A DNA stretch of 64,000 bases, taken from contig NZ_JAFFQY010000063.1 of assembly GCF_017311575.1 (NCBI RefSeq), forward strand, positions 62,001 through 126,000, written 5' to 3'. Every line of letters begins with the position of its first letter. The first letter of the stretch is position 1. Below are positions 51,833 through 62,936 of this stretch, in pieces. Under the pieces are notes generated by a model. That model saw nothing but the letters and a program-made list of their open reading frames with translations, was not told the origin of the DNA and ran no database searches. A program made the position numbers and the translations under genes. The DNA is from Roseococcus thiosulfatophilus. GTDB lineage: Bacteria > Pseudomonadota > Alphaproteobacteria > Acetobacterales > Acetobacteraceae.

Positions 51833-52579
51833 TCAGATGTCCGCCATTTCCCCCGCCGCCAGCGACTGCAGCATGCCCATGTCCAGGATGCGGAGCTTCT
51901 GCCCGCCCGGCTCGGCGATCCAGCCGGAGCGCTTGAAGGCGGTGAAAGTGCGGCTGACAGTCTCGAGTGTCAGGCCGAGGAAATCGCCGATGTCGCCCCG
52001 GGTCATGGGCATGGGCAGCTCGGGCTGGGCGAGGCCGCGGCGCCGATGCGCGTCCGACAGCCCCAGCAGGAAGGCCGCCACGCGCGATTCCGCCGAACGG
52101 CGCGCCAACGTGACCAGATGTTCCTGGGTGGCCGCCAGCTCGCCCAGGCACAGGTCGAGCACACGGCGTTCCATCAGCGGGTAGCGGCGCAGCAGCGTGT
52201 CGAGCCGCCCGCGTTCGATGCGGCAGAACTGGCCAGGGGTCAGCAGCTCCGCGTCGAAGGGATAGGTGGGGCCGGCGGTGTAGCCCACCAGGTCGCCGCG
52301 GAAGCGGAAGCCCACCACCTGCTGACGCCCGTCGGGCAGCAGACGGCTGAGCTTCACTGTGCCTTCCAGCACGCTGAAGGCGCGCGCGGCGGCGTCGCCC
52401 TCGCGGAACAGCACGCTCTTGGCGGGAAGGCAGTGACGGTCGCTGTCGTGGGAGATCTCATCCAGCGCCGAGGCGTCAAGCGGATGGCAAATGCCGAACC
52501 GCTTGCCGGCGCAGCCGAGGCAGGGGTCCTGGGTGCGAGGGTCGCTTCCCGGCCAGCGCGCTGAGTCCAATGGATTCAC
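51833..52579 (-). CDS. FNR-type oxygen-sensing Crp-family regulator
   Basis: 248 aa. Cys20, Cys23, Cys31 near the start and Cys119 match the four ligands of the FNR [4Fe-4S] cluster. A cyclic-nucleotide-binding-like fold (about 45-150) precedes a helix-turn-helix (TRGDIGDFLGLTLETVSRTFTAFKRSGWI, 192-220), with Glu205, Ser208 and Arg209 as in FNR's recognition helix. It should bind TTGAT-N4-ATCAA-like sites when oxygen is low. It lies just upstream of, and in the same direction as, trpD. Confidence 0.92.
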   Translation of the reverse strand: MNPLDSARWPGSDPRTQDPCLGCAGKRFGICHPLDASALDEISHDSDRHCLPAKSVLFREGDAAARAFSVLEGTVKLSRLLPDGRQQVVGFRFRGDLVGYTAGPTYPFDAELLTPGQFCRIERGRLDTLLRRYPLMERRVLDLCLGELAATQEHLVTLARRSAESRVAAFLLGLSDAHRRRGLAQPELPMPMTRGDIGDFLGLTLETVSRTFTAFKRSGWIAEPGGQKLRILDMGMLQSLAAGEMADI

Positions 52580-52606
52580 GAAACACAGCCTCCCTCACCA
52601 CGGGGG

Positions 52607-52636
52607 AGCATAAGCCAAAGCTTACCTGAGTTTCAA
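52607..52636 (-). promoter_or_regulatory. putative promoter of the FNR-type gene, with an inverted repeat in the spacer
   Basis: On the minus strand TTGAAA (52631-52636) and TATGCT (52607-52612) are 18 bases apart. The spacer and -10 edge hold TAAGC-N4-GCTTA (52611-52624), an exact five-base inverted repeat with the same four-base centre as Crp/FNR sites but different half-sites. The start would be near 52600, about 20 bases before the ATG. Confidence 0.45.
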
Positions 52637-52728
52637 CCTGGACGAATGCGCGGGCTGTCAACGGAAATTGGCATGGCTGAGGCGCCGGCCGGCCCCGGAA
52701 AAGCCGGGCGGCGCCCCCTTCCATGGGG

Positions 52729-53103
52729 TCAGGTGCCGGTCATGGTCAGGCCGCCCGGGTTGATGGTGACCGTGCCCGGCCCACCCACCGTCACGCTCTG
52801 CGCCAGCGGTGACCAGGTCAGCGCATTGCCGCCCGAGGAGGCGTCGAACAGCCCCACATGGGTGAAGGTGCCGGCCGCGCCGGTGAAGGTGAAGCGCACC
52901 AGCTCGGCATTCTGCTGGTTGCCGGTGCCGGTGAAGGTGACGCGCTGGCGGGCATAGCCATTGCCCACCGGCTCACCCGCCAGGCCGGCGGCCACGCTGC
53001 CGCCGCTGCCCAGCGCCAGGAACACCTGGTTGGGCAGGACGGGCAGGCGGCCGCAGAGGGCGCGGGCGAGGATGTTGCGGCCGTGGTCGGTCAGGGAGCT
53101 CAT
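52729..53103 (-). CDS. phage tail-fibre-like structural protein
   Basis: 124 aa. MSSLTDHGRNILARALCGR, FLALGSGGS, VTFTGTGNQQNAELVRFTFTGAAGTFTHVGLFDASSGGNALTWSPL and a Gly/Thr-rich end have the beta-strand, Gly-rich texture of tail-fibre or baseplate proteins that describe a receptor-side structure. It has no signal peptide. It is the last gene of the four-gene cassette reading from 56593 down to here. Confidence 0.6.
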   Translation of the reverse strand: MSSLTDHGRNILARALCGRLPVLPNQVFLALGSGGSVAAGLAGEPVGNGYARQRVTFTGTGNQQNAELVRFTFTGAAGTFTHVGLFDASSGGNALTWSPLAQSVTVGGPGTVTINPGGLTMTGT

Positions 53104-53141
53104 TCTCTTCGTATCCTCTTTCGGATGGTCGGGGCGCGGGG

Positions 53142-53456
53142 TCAGGCGTCGGCGGCGTCGCGGAACCGCGAGGGCAGGGGGGCGCCGGCGGCGTCCTCAC
53201 CCTCGGGCGCCTCGCGGACGGCGCGGTAGATGTCGGCCACCGAGACCGTGAAGGGGTCGGGCAGGTCCCCGGCGGCGAAGCGGTAGGGGATGTGATGCAG
53301 CGGCGCACGGCCCGCGCGACGCGCCGCCTCGTCGAGGTAGCCGTGCAGCTGGGCCTGGATGATGCGGGCGTTGCAGTCCACCTGGACATGGGTGATGCGC
53401 CAGTAGGTGGCGGTGACGCCTGTCTGGGGCAGCTCGAGCGGAATGATCAGGGCCAT
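53142..53456 (-). CDS. small protein of the tail-spike cassette
   Basis: 104 aa from ATG 53456, with an AGGAGA site upstream. MALIIPLELPQTGVTATYWRITHVQVDCNARIIQAQLHGYLDEAARRAG resembles short phage proteins placed after tail fibres, as far as I can judge. The tail is acidic. It could be a chaperone or minor structural part of the spike. Position 38 bases after the spike gene suggests a shared transcript. Confidence 0.55.
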   Translation of the reverse strand: MALIIPLELPQTGVTATYWRITHVQVDCNARIIQAQLHGYLDEAARRAGRAPLHHIPYRFAAGDLPDPFTVSVADIYRAVREAPEGEDAAGAPLPSRFRDAADA

Positions 53457-53494
53457 GGGAATCTCCTGTGGGGGGGAAGGCTGGCGGTGGGCCG

Positions 53495-55888
53495 TCAGGC
53501 CGCGACCTCGGTGCTCAGGATCCGTGCCACCCAGCGGATGGTCTTGTTCGCCTCGCCGGTGGCGGTGACGGCGAGGCCACCCAGCACCGTGTCGGCGTCC
53601 AGGGTGAGGCGCCAGGCGGTGGCGCCGGCGCTGGCGAGGCTCGGCGCCAGCGCGCTGCCGGCCGTGGCCGCGGCCAGGGCCGGGCCTGACGTCATCACCG
53701 TCCCGCCGAGGTAGGTGGTGGTGGCCACCCCCACGAGGCGGCGCAGCATCACCGTCACCTCCCAGCACGCGGAATCGCCGACCGTGCCGGCGCTGCCCCC
53801 GGTCTGCTGCGCCACCACCAGGAGGCGCGCGGCGATGCCGCTGTTCGAGGGGATGTTGAGGTTGGTGGCGCCCGCCGGGTCCGCGCCGCTGGAACTCAGC
53901 CGCAGCGGCGTGGCGTCGGTGGTCTGGCGGCGCAGGACGCGTTCGCCGGCCTGGGCGTCCCCCGCGCTGGCGAAGGCGCCGAAGGCCCAGGCCCCCATCT
54001 GCTGGTTGCGGGTGCTGGCGCTGTCACCGCCCGGCACCCAGGCGCCGCTGCCGCTCGCGCTGTTGTTGGCGCCGCCGGCCACGATGCTGTTGACGCCGAC
54101 CGCGGCGTTGTTGAAGCCGCCCAGGATCGCGGCGCGCGTGCCGCTCGCCGTGTTGCGGTCGCCGCCCACGATGATGCTGTTCTGCCCGGACGCCACCTGC
54201 GATGCCGCGTTGCGGCTGAGCTGGAGGTCCACCGCGCCCGCGCCGCGCGCCGCGCCGCCCGTGGCTGCCGCATCCGGGAACTGCGCCAGCAGCGCCCCGG
54301 CGCCGCGCGGCTGGCCGACCACCGCGTCGATGTTCGCATCCGCGCCCGCCGCCTGCCAGCCGACGCGGCCAGGGGTGCCTGTGACGCCGCCCAGCGCCTG
54401 GATGCGGTTGAGGCTGCCGGCGGGTGTGCTCACCTCCAGGCCATGCGTGCCTGGCGCGGCACCCAGCGTCACGGAGCCGGCCGTGGCCCGCAGCACCTCC
54501 GTCCCGGCCGCGCTGGCCGAGAGCACGCCGGCCGCGGGCCGCGCGAGGCCCGTGCCGGCCTCGCCCACCGAGAGGCCCGGCCGCGCGGCCTCGCCCGCGG
54601 GGCCGAGCACGCCCACCGAGCCATTGCTGCCGGCGTTGAACAGCGGGCCCATTACGGCCGTCTCCAGCAGCGGGTTGCTGCCGAGGTTCACGCGGTTGGG
54701 CACGCCGGTCGTGGCGTTCACCAGGTGGATGGCGGAGGCGCCATTGGCGCGCAGGTTGAAGTTCACGACGCGCAGCGCGCCGATGTCGAGGCGGTTGGAG
54801 TGCTGCTCCAGCCGGATCGCGTTGTCCTCCGCGTCATCCACCCGCAGGTTCGCGACCTGGATGCGGCTCGAATTGGCATTGATCATGATGCCGACCGAAC
54901 CGGGCAGCGGCGCGCCGCTCGCGTTGAACAGCTCGCACTGCACGGTCATGCTGTCGATCTGGCCGTCGGTGCCGGCGGCCTCGACCAGCACGCCGTGGCG
55001 CACGAAGTCCGCATAGGCCTGGCCGATCGAGAATTTCTGCGTGAAACCCGCGGCGGAGCTGGAGAAGCGGAACATCGTCCGGTAGCCGAGGACGAAGGAC
55101 TGGTCCACGAAGATACCATCCACGCGGCGGAAGATCATCGCGTCGCCATTGACCTGCTGCCAGCGCACCACGTTGGTGTTCGCCGACCAGAAGGGCCAGA
55201 AATGGATATTCATCAGCCGCGCGGTGTCGAAGGATTCGTCGATCTCGATGCCGGCGGTGAAGACCTGGCCCCGGATGCGCCTGAGGTCGGCGCGGCCGGA
55301 ATTGCGGATGAAGATGCCGCGGTTGATGCCCGAGAGCAGGATGTTGTCGAAGTCCACGCCGCCCAGGCAGTTTTCCACGCGGAAGAACCAGTCATAGGCG
55401 GTGGGGGCCCAGGAAGCGTCCTGCGTCGCGCTGTGCGTCTGGCGCACGGCGAGGTTCATGACGGCCGAGCCGCGCGCGGCGGTCGCGCTGAAGGTGAAGG
55501 GCGTGAAGTTCGTCTGGTCCACCGTGAGCCAGGTGCCCGCGCCGGGGCTGCCGCCCTCATTGAAGCCCTGGCCCACCAGGCGGATGGCGCCGTTGTTCAC
55601 GACGATGGCGGAGGCGAGGCGATAGGTGCGGGCGCCGAGGTTCACCACGCCGCCCGCGCTGCCGAGCGCGTTGATGGCGGCCTGGATGGCCGGCGCGTCG
55701 TTCGCGACGCCGTTGCCCACCGCGCCGAAGTCGCGCACGTCCACGCCGCGGTCGGTCAGCAGTTGTCGGCGAAGCTGCGCCATGCTGACGCGGCGGGTGG
55801 TGTTGGGGCTGGGCTGGACGAGCGCGGTGATGTCCGCGTCGCTGAGTGTCGTGGCTGCGGGCAGCTCACTGATCTTGAGGTCGGGCAT
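53495..55888 (-). CDS. pectate-lyase-fold tail-spike protein with head-repeat region
   Basis: 797 aa. The amino end (MPDLKISELPAATTLSDADI, then TRRVSMAQLRRQLL) is the adaptor seen on phage tail fibres. Residues about 48-75 (VRDFGAVGNGVANDAPAIQAAINAL) start a pectate-lyase-3 beta-helix running to about 400. Residues about 565-625 hold three repeats of the Ala-Ser-Gly...Ile-x-x-Gly-Gly-x-Asn type (SIIVGGDRNTASGTRAAILGGFNNA) like YadA/collagen-binding head repeats. No signal peptide or autotransporter anchor is present, so a particle-borne spike is likelier than a surface adhesin. Confidence 0.75.
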   Translation of the reverse strand: MPDLKISELPAATTLSDADITALVQPSPNTTRRVSMAQLRRQLLTDRGVDVRDFGAVGNGVANDAPAIQAAINALGSAGGVVNLGARTYRLASAIVVNNGAIRLVGQGFNEGGSPGAGTWLTVDQTNFTPFTFSATAARGSAVMNLAVRQTHSATQDASWAPTAYDWFFRVENCLGGVDFDNILLSGINRGIFIRNSGRADLRRIRGQVFTAGIEIDESFDTARLMNIHFWPFWSANTNVVRWQQVNGDAMIFRRVDGIFVDQSFVLGYRTMFRFSSSAAGFTQKFSIGQAYADFVRHGVLVEAAGTDGQIDSMTVQCELFNASGAPLPGSVGIMINANSSRIQVANLRVDDAEDNAIRLEQHSNRLDIGALRVVNFNLRANGASAIHLVNATTGVPNRVNLGSNPLLETAVMGPLFNAGSNGSVGVLGPAGEAARPGLSVGEAGTGLARPAAGVLSASAAGTEVLRATAGSVTLGAAPGTHGLEVSTPAGSLNRIQALGGVTGTPGRVGWQAAGADANIDAVVGQPRGAGALLAQFPDAAATGGAARGAGAVDLQLSRNAASQVASGQNSIIVGGDRNTASGTRAAILGGFNNAAVGVNSIVAGGANNSASGSGAWVPGGDSASTRNQQMGAWAFGAFASAGDAQAGERVLRRQTTDATPLRLSSSGADPAGATNLNIPSNSGIAARLLVVAQQTGGSAGTVGDSACWEVTVMLRRLVGVATTTYLGGTVMTSGPALAAATAGSALAPSLASAGATAWRLTLDADTVLGGLAVTATGEANKTIRWVARILSTEVAA

Positions 55889-55936
55889 GGGGCTCCGTCC
55901 GGGCTGGGGCGCTGGGGGGAGGGCGGAGGCGGTGGC

Positions 55937-56593
55937 TCAGCCCTGGGCGATGGCCGATCCGTCCTCCTGGAGCAGCTTCACGCCGGCCTCGGTGAGGATC
56001 AGCCGCAGGTCGGGCAGGATGTTGAAGCTGGAGGAGATGGCGGCCACGCCGCTGTCGCCCGCGTCCTCCACACGCAGCCGATAGCCGGTGCCGACGGGCG
56101 GCGTGGGCAGGGTGGTGGTGACGTAGCCCTGCGAGACGTCCACGATCTGCGCGGGCGGCACGAGCTGCCCCTGGGCGTCGCGGATCGAGACGACCACCTG
56201 GCTGATGGGGCCCAGCACCTGCGCCGACACGGGAATGGAGGTGCCCGCGATCAGCCCCGCCAGCAGGGGTGCCAGGATGATGGTGGTGACCACCGCGCTC
56301 GCCTGCTGCACGAACTGGAAGGACTTGGCGACGGTGCGCGTCAGCGCGATGGGCGCGATCGCCCCGTCGAGGTTCACGCCCGTGCCGATGGTGGCGTTGC
56401 TGCGGACCGGCAGGATGGAGAGCGCGTCCGAGGCCTGGGCGATGATCACGTCGCCCACGCGCAGCTGCGTGCGGGCCGGGGCGAAGTAGCCCACGGTCGT
56501 GATCTGGTCGCGCGTGTCGGTGCTGCGGTAGTGCCACAGGCTGAAGCTCTGCGACTGGAAGACGGGGGTGAGGGCGGTGGGCGCGAAGGGCAT
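55937..56593 (-). CDS. phage-structural-like protein, first gene of the spike cassette
   Basis: 218 aa from ATG 56593, with AGGAG upstream. YFAPARTQLRVGDVIIAQASDALSILPVRSN is followed by a hydrophobic stretch (AVVTTIILAPLLAGLIAG) and a beta-rich part (GYRLRVEDAGDSGVAAIS...LPDLRLIL). It resembles proteins encoded next to tail-spike genes. Function unknown. It lies about 90 bases after a good promoter. Confidence 0.55.
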   Translation of the reverse strand: MPFAPTALTPVFQSQSFSLWHYRSTDTRDQITTVGYFAPARTQLRVGDVIIAQASDALSILPVRSNATIGTGVNLDGAIAPIALTRTVAKSFQFVQQASAVVTTIILAPLLAGLIAGTSIPVSAQVLGPISQVVVSIRDAQGQLVPPAQIVDVSQGYVTTTLPTPPVGTGYRLRVEDAGDSGVAAISSSFNILPDLRLILTEAGVKLLQEDGSAIAQG

Positions 56594-56690
56594 GGGCGTG
56601 CATCTCCTCCCGCGCGGGGGGCGCGGTGCTGGGGCGTCGGGCGGGGAATGGGGGATGCCATGCGGGCGCAGTTCGCCCCTTGGCCTGGCC

Positions 56691-56719
56691 GAAATAGAAT
56701 GAATTCCTGCCGCAGTCAA
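56691..56719 (-). promoter_or_regulatory. near-consensus promoter of the spike cassette
   Basis: On the minus strand TTGACT (56714-56719) and TATTTC (56691-56696) are 17 bases apart. This is among the best matches to sigma-70 in the window and lies in a local AT-rich island. An inverted repeat ATTCCT/AGGAAT (56703-56724) overlaps the -35 box and spacer and may bind a regulator. Confidence 0.55.
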
Positions 56720-56793
56720 GGAATATATTCAGGTATGGACGCCGCCCATCCCTTGTTGCATGAGCGAGGCTGCCACCGCCGGAGACATGGTCC

Positions 56794-57897
56794 ATGCGCC
56801 GCATCCTCCTTGCCGCCGTCGCCGCCCTGGCCCTCGCCGCGCTTCCCGGCGCGCAGGCCCCCGCCCAGCAGCAGGTGGTGAACGTCTACAACTGGACCGA
56901 CTACATCGACCCCGCCGTGATCGAGCGTTTCACCGCCGAGACGGGCATCCGCGTCCGCTACGACGTCTTCGACACGCTGGAAGCGTTGGAAGGAAAGTTG
57001 TCCGCGGGCCGCTCCGGCTATGACGTCATCGTCCCCACCGCCGAACCCACCTTCGCCCGCCTGCTGCGCGCGGGCGCGTTGCGGCCGCTCGACATGGCGC
57101 GCATCCCCAATGCGGCGAACCTCGACCCGGCGCTGATGGCCCGCGTGGCGAATGTGGACCCTGGCAACCGCCATGGGCTGATCTACCTCTGGGGCAGCGT
57201 CGGGCTTGGCATGAACGCGGAGCGCATCCGGGCGCTGGCCCCCGACGCGCCGCTGGACAGCCTGTCCCTGCTGCTGGACCCGCGGCATGCGCGGCGCCTC
57301 GCCCCTTGCGGCATTGCCGTGATGGACAGCGCGACCGACGTGCTGCCCAGCGTGCTGCGCCACCTGGGCTTCAGCCCCGACAGCGTGGTGCCGGCCGAGC
57401 TGGAGGCCGCGCAGCGCGCACTTCTCGCCATCCGGCCCTATCTGCGCTCGATCCCCTCGCCGCCCGCCCTGCTGGAGGCGCTGGCGGCGGGTGAGATCTG
57501 CCTGGCCTTCGCCTTCTCGGGCGACGTGATCCAGGCTGCGGGCCGCGCGGCGGAGGCCAATCGTGGCCACACCATCACCTATGTCGCCCCCCGCCAGGGC
57601 GCGCAGCTCTGGTTCGACGTGATGGCCATTCCGGCCGACGCGCCCAACCCGGACGCCGCCCACGCCTTCATCAACTTCCTGCTGCAGCCGGACGTGATGG
57701 CCGCCATCACCACCCAAGTGGGCTACCCCAACGCGGTGCCAGGCAGCCTGCCCCTGCTGGCGGCCGAGATCCGCGAGGACCGCTCCGTCTATCCGGATGC
57801 CGCGACATTGGCCGACAGCTTCGTGGCTGGCACCCCGGCCGCGGCGGGCGAGCGCGCCCGCGCCCGCGTCTGGGCGCGCTTCCGCGCCGGGCGCTGA
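56794..57897 (+). CDS. polyamine ABC transporter substrate-binding protein, PotF/PotD-like
   Basis: 367 aa. A signal peptide (MRRILLAAVAALALAALPGAQA) is followed by VVNVYNWTDYIDPAVIERFTAETGIRVRYDVFDT, the hallmark of spermidine/putrescine binding proteins. YLWGSVGLGMN and the later NFLLQPDVMAAIT are also typical. It collects polyamines in the periplasm for the permease genes that follow. It is divergent from the spike cassette. Confidence 0.92.
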   Translation: MRRILLAAVAALALAALPGAQAPAQQQVVNVYNWTDYIDPAVIERFTAETGIRVRYDVFDTLEALEGKLSAGRSGYDVIVPTAEPTFARLLRAGALRPLDMARIPNAANLDPALMARVANVDPGNRHGLIYLWGSVGLGMNAERIRALAPDAPLDSLSLLLDPRHARRLAPCGIAVMDSATDVLPSVLRHLGFSPDSVVPAELEAAQRALLAIRPYLRSIPSPPALLEALAAGEICLAFAFSGDVIQAAGRAAEANRGHTITYVAPRQGAQLWFDVMAIPADAPNPDAAHAFINFLLQPDVMAAITTQVGYPNAVPGSLPLLAAEIREDRSVYPDAATLADSFVAGTPAAAGERARARVWARFRAGR

Positions 57898-58897
57898 CGC
57901 CCTGCTGCGCCTGGAGGACGTGACCCGCCGCTTCGGCGCGGCGGTGGCGCTGGATGCGCTCAGCCTTGACGTAGGGGCGGGCGAGTTCGTGGCGCTGCTG
58001 GGCGGTTCGGGTTCCGGCAAGTCCACGCTGCTGCGGCTGGTCGCGGGCTTCGACCGGCCCGATGCGGGGCGCATCCACCTGGAGGGCAAGGACATCACCG
58101 CCCTGCCGCCGCAGGCGCGCGATGTCGCGATGATGTTCCAGTCCTATGCGCTGTTCCCGCACATGGATGTGGCGACGAACATCGCCTACGGGCTGCGCCG
58201 CGCCGGCATGGGGGCGCGCGAGATCGCCGCGCGCGTGGCCGAACTGGTGGCGCTGCTGCGGCTGGAGGGGCTGCAGCGCCGCCGGCCGTCCCAGCTCTCG
58301 GGCGGGCAGCAGCAGCGCGTGGCGCTGGCCCGCGCCCTGGCCCGTCGCCCCGCCTTGGTGCTGCTGGACGAACCCCTGGCCGCGCTGGACGCCGGGCTGC
58401 GGGAGCGTACGGGGCTGGAACTGCGCGCGCTGCAACGCCGCACCGGCGCCAGCTTCGTGATGGTGACCCATGACCAGGCCGAGGCACTGGCCCTGGCCGA
58501 CCGCGTGGCGCTGCTGGAGGCCGGGCGCATCGCGCAGTTCGACACGCCGCGCGCGCTGTATGAACGCCCGGCCACGCGGGCGGTGGCGCGCTTCCTCGGC
58601 GCCGCGAACATCCTGGAGGCGGGGGGCCCCGTGCCGCTCGACGCCGCGACACGCGCGCCCGCCTATGCGCTGCGGCCCGAGCGCATCGCCCTGCGTCCCA
58701 CTGCCCCCGCCCGCAACGGCACCGAGGCCGTGGTGGAGGAGGTCGCCTTCCGCGGCGCCGACACGCTGCTGCTGGCGCGCGCGCCAGGCGGGCTCTCGCT
58801 GCGCGTGGTGCTGGTGGCCGGCCAGGCCGCGCCCGAACCTGGCCAGCGCGTGGCGCTGGGCTGGGAGGCGTCCGCCCTGGCGCCGCTCTCCGCATGA
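57797..58897 (+). CDS. polyamine ABC transporter ATP-binding protein
   Basis: Core of about 330 aa: [16 protein letters not shown] (Walker A), [15 protein letters not shown] (signature), [11 protein letters not shown] (Walker B), [10 protein letters not shown], and a C-terminal TOBE-like part. The only ATG in frame is 57797, which overlaps the binding-protein gene by 101 bases and adds 35 residues of Arg/Ala-rich sequence. Family alignments would start at [12 protein letters not shown], near a CTG at 57902. The true start is unsettled. Confidence 0.85.
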   Translation: MPRHWPTASWLAPRPRRASAPAPASGRASAPGADALLRLEDVTRRFGAAVALDALSLDVGAGEFVALLGGSGSGKSTLLRLVAGFDRPDAGRIHLEGKDITALPPQARDVAMMFQSYALFPHMDVATNIAYGLRRAGMGAREIAARVAELVALLRLEGLQRRRPSQLSGGQQQRVALARALARRPALVLLDEPLAALDAGLRERTGLELRALQRRTGASFVMVTHDQAEALALADRVALLEAGRIAQFDTPRALYERPATRAVARFLGAANILEAGGPVPLDAATRAPAYALRPERIALRPTAPARNGTEAVVEEVAFRGADTLLLARAPGGLSLRVVLVAGQAAPEPGQRVALGWEASALAPLSA

Positions 58898-59723
58898 TGC
58901 GCGCGGCGGGCTGGCTGGCGCTGGGGGTGCTGGTGGCCGCGCCCCTGCTGATCGTGCTGGCCATGGGCTTCGGCACCGCCACCTCCGGCGTGCCGCCCGT
59001 CATTCCGCCCTGGGGAGCCGGGGGCTGGCAGGGCAGCCTGGAGGCCTGGGGGCTGGTGCTGTCCGACTCTTTCTACCGTGACGCGCTGTGGCAATCGCTG
59101 CGGCTCGCCTTCATCACGGGCGCGCTGTGCCTGGTGCTGGGTTTCGGCATGGCGCTGGGCATCGCGGCCGCGCCGCCCGCGCGGCAATTCATCTGGCTGG
59201 CCCTGGTGCTGCTGCCCTTCTGGACGGGCTTCCTGCTTAGGGTCTCGGCCTGGGTGGGGCTGCTGCGGGATTCCGGCTGGGTGAACACCATGCTGATGCA
59301 GGCCGGGCTGATCGAGACGCCGTTGCGGATGCTCCACACCGAGGGCGCGATGATCCTCGGCATGGTCCATGCCTATCTGCCCTTCGCCGTGCTGCCCCTC
59401 TATGCCAGCCTCGCCCGGCGGGACCTGACGCTGGAGGAGGCGGCGGCCGACCTCGGCGCCGGGCGGTGGCGGGTGCTTTTCACCATCACCCTGCCGCTGG
59501 CCGCACCCGCCCTGGCCGCGGCCTTCCTGCTGGTGTTCATCCCCGCCGCCGGCGAGGTGGTGATCCCCGAATTGCTGGGCGGGCCGGAGGCGCTGCTGGT
59601 GGGCCGCGCCATCTGGCAGGAGTTTTTCCAGACCCTCGACTGGCCGGCGGCGGCCGCGCTGGCCACCGCGCTGCTGGCCCTGCTGCTGCTGCCCGTGGCC
59701 GCCTTCCAGCGGCTGGCCGCGCG

Positions 59724-59727
<4 letters not shown>
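58894..59727 (+). CDS. polyamine ABC transporter permease, PotH/PotB-like
   Basis: 277 aa, about six spans. FYRDALWQSLRLAFITGALCLVLGFGMALGIA and PFWTGFLLRVSAWVGLLRDSGWVN are typical of PotB/PotH. The EAA loop is EEAAADLGAGRWRVLFTITLPLAAPALAA. ATGA overlaps link it to both neighbours. Confidence 0.92.
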
Positions 59728-61810
<2,083 letters not shown>

Positions 61811-61950
61811 GCCTCTCCTGACGGGCGATGCGGCGGGACATGCCGCCGCATCCCATTCCTCGCGCGGGTTGCGCGGGCAGGGCCCCTGGCCGAAGCTTCC
61901 CATGCCGGGGCGGCACCGCCCCGGCCAAGACGCCCCTCGGAGGAACGCCC

Positions 61951-62931
61951 ATGCCCATCTCCCGCCGCGCCCTCGGCGCTGCCGGCGCCGTGCTGCTTGC
62001 CGCCCCGAACCTGGCCCGCGCCCAATCCTGGTCCCCCACGCGGCCCGTTCGCCTCGTGGTGGGCTTCCCGCCCGGCGGCTCGGGCGACTTCATCGCCCGC
62101 ACCTTGAGCGAGCCGCTGCGCGAGGCGCTGGGCCAGGCCGTGGTGGTGGACAATCGGCCGGGTGCGGGTTCCAACATCGCCTCGGAAGCCGTGGCGCGGG
62201 CCGAGCCCGATGGCCACACCCTGCTGCTGGGGGGCAATTTCAGCCATGCGGTGAACCCGGCCCTGTATGCGCGCATCCCCTTCCATCCGGTGCGGGACTT
62301 CACCGCCATCACGCGGCTGACGGACCTGCCGACCATCCTGGCGGTGCGCCCGCAGCTCGGCATCACGACGCTTGCGCAGCTCATCGAACGCGTGCGGGCC
62401 GAGCCTGGGCGGTGGAACTACGCGACGCCCGGCAATGGCACGCCTTCGCACTTGGCGGGTGTCATGCTGGCGCGGACCGCGGGCATCGAGCTGACGCACG
62501 TGCCCTTCCGCGGCGGCGCCCCCTCGCTCCAGGCCGTGCTCTCGGGCGATGTTGAGCTGCTGATCGGCACGCCGCCCGTGGCCTTGCCGCCTGTGCGCGG
62601 CGGGCAGCTGCGGGCGCTGTCGCTGACCACGCGCGAGGCCTCGCCCGTCATCGAGGGCATTCCCGGCACCGGCACGGCTGGGCTGCCCGGGCTGAACATC
62701 GGCGGCTGGTGGGGGCTCTGGGCGCCGGCGGGCCTGCCCGAGCCCATTCGCCAGCGCGTCTTCGAGGCCGCGCGGCGCATCACCGCCGACCCCGGCGTGC
62801 GGGAACGCCTGGCGCGCGAGGGGCTGCAGGGCCTGCCCTCGGAATCGCCCGCCGCCTTCGACGCCTTCATCGCCGAGGAGATCCCCTTCTGGGCCGATGT
62901 GGTCCGCGCCGCTGGCGCGCGGGTGGATTGA
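61951..62931 (+). CDS. tripartite tricarboxylate transporter substrate-binding protein (Bug family)
   Basis: 326 aa from ATG 61951, with GGAGG upstream. A signal peptide (ISRRALGAAGAVLLAAPNLARA-Q) precedes PTRPVRLVVGFPPGGSGDFIARTLSEPL and VVVDNRPGAGSNIASEAVARAEPDG, the Bug signature. Orphan copies of this family are numerous in Roseomonas-like bacteria; no TctA/TctB membrane genes are near. The ligand is likely a small carboxylate. Confidence 0.92.
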   Translation: MPISRRALGAAGAVLLAAPNLARAQSWSPTRPVRLVVGFPPGGSGDFIARTLSEPLREALGQAVVVDNRPGAGSNIASEAVARAEPDGHTLLLGGNFSHAVNPALYARIPFHPVRDFTAITRLTDLPTILAVRPQLGITTLAQLIERVRAEPGRWNYATPGNGTPSHLAGVMLARTAGIELTHVPFRGGAPSLQAVLSGDVELLIGTPPVALPPVRGGQLRALSLTTREASPVIEGIPGTGTAGLPGLNIGGWWGLWAPAGLPEPIRQRVFEAARRITADPGVRERLAREGLQGLPSESPAAFDAFIAEEIPFWADVVRAAGARVD

Positions 62932-62936
62932 GCGGC

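Noticed and set aside
52611-52624. A canonical FNR box
   Set aside because: The half-sites are TAAGC/GCTTA, not TTGAT/ATCAA; only the spacing fits.
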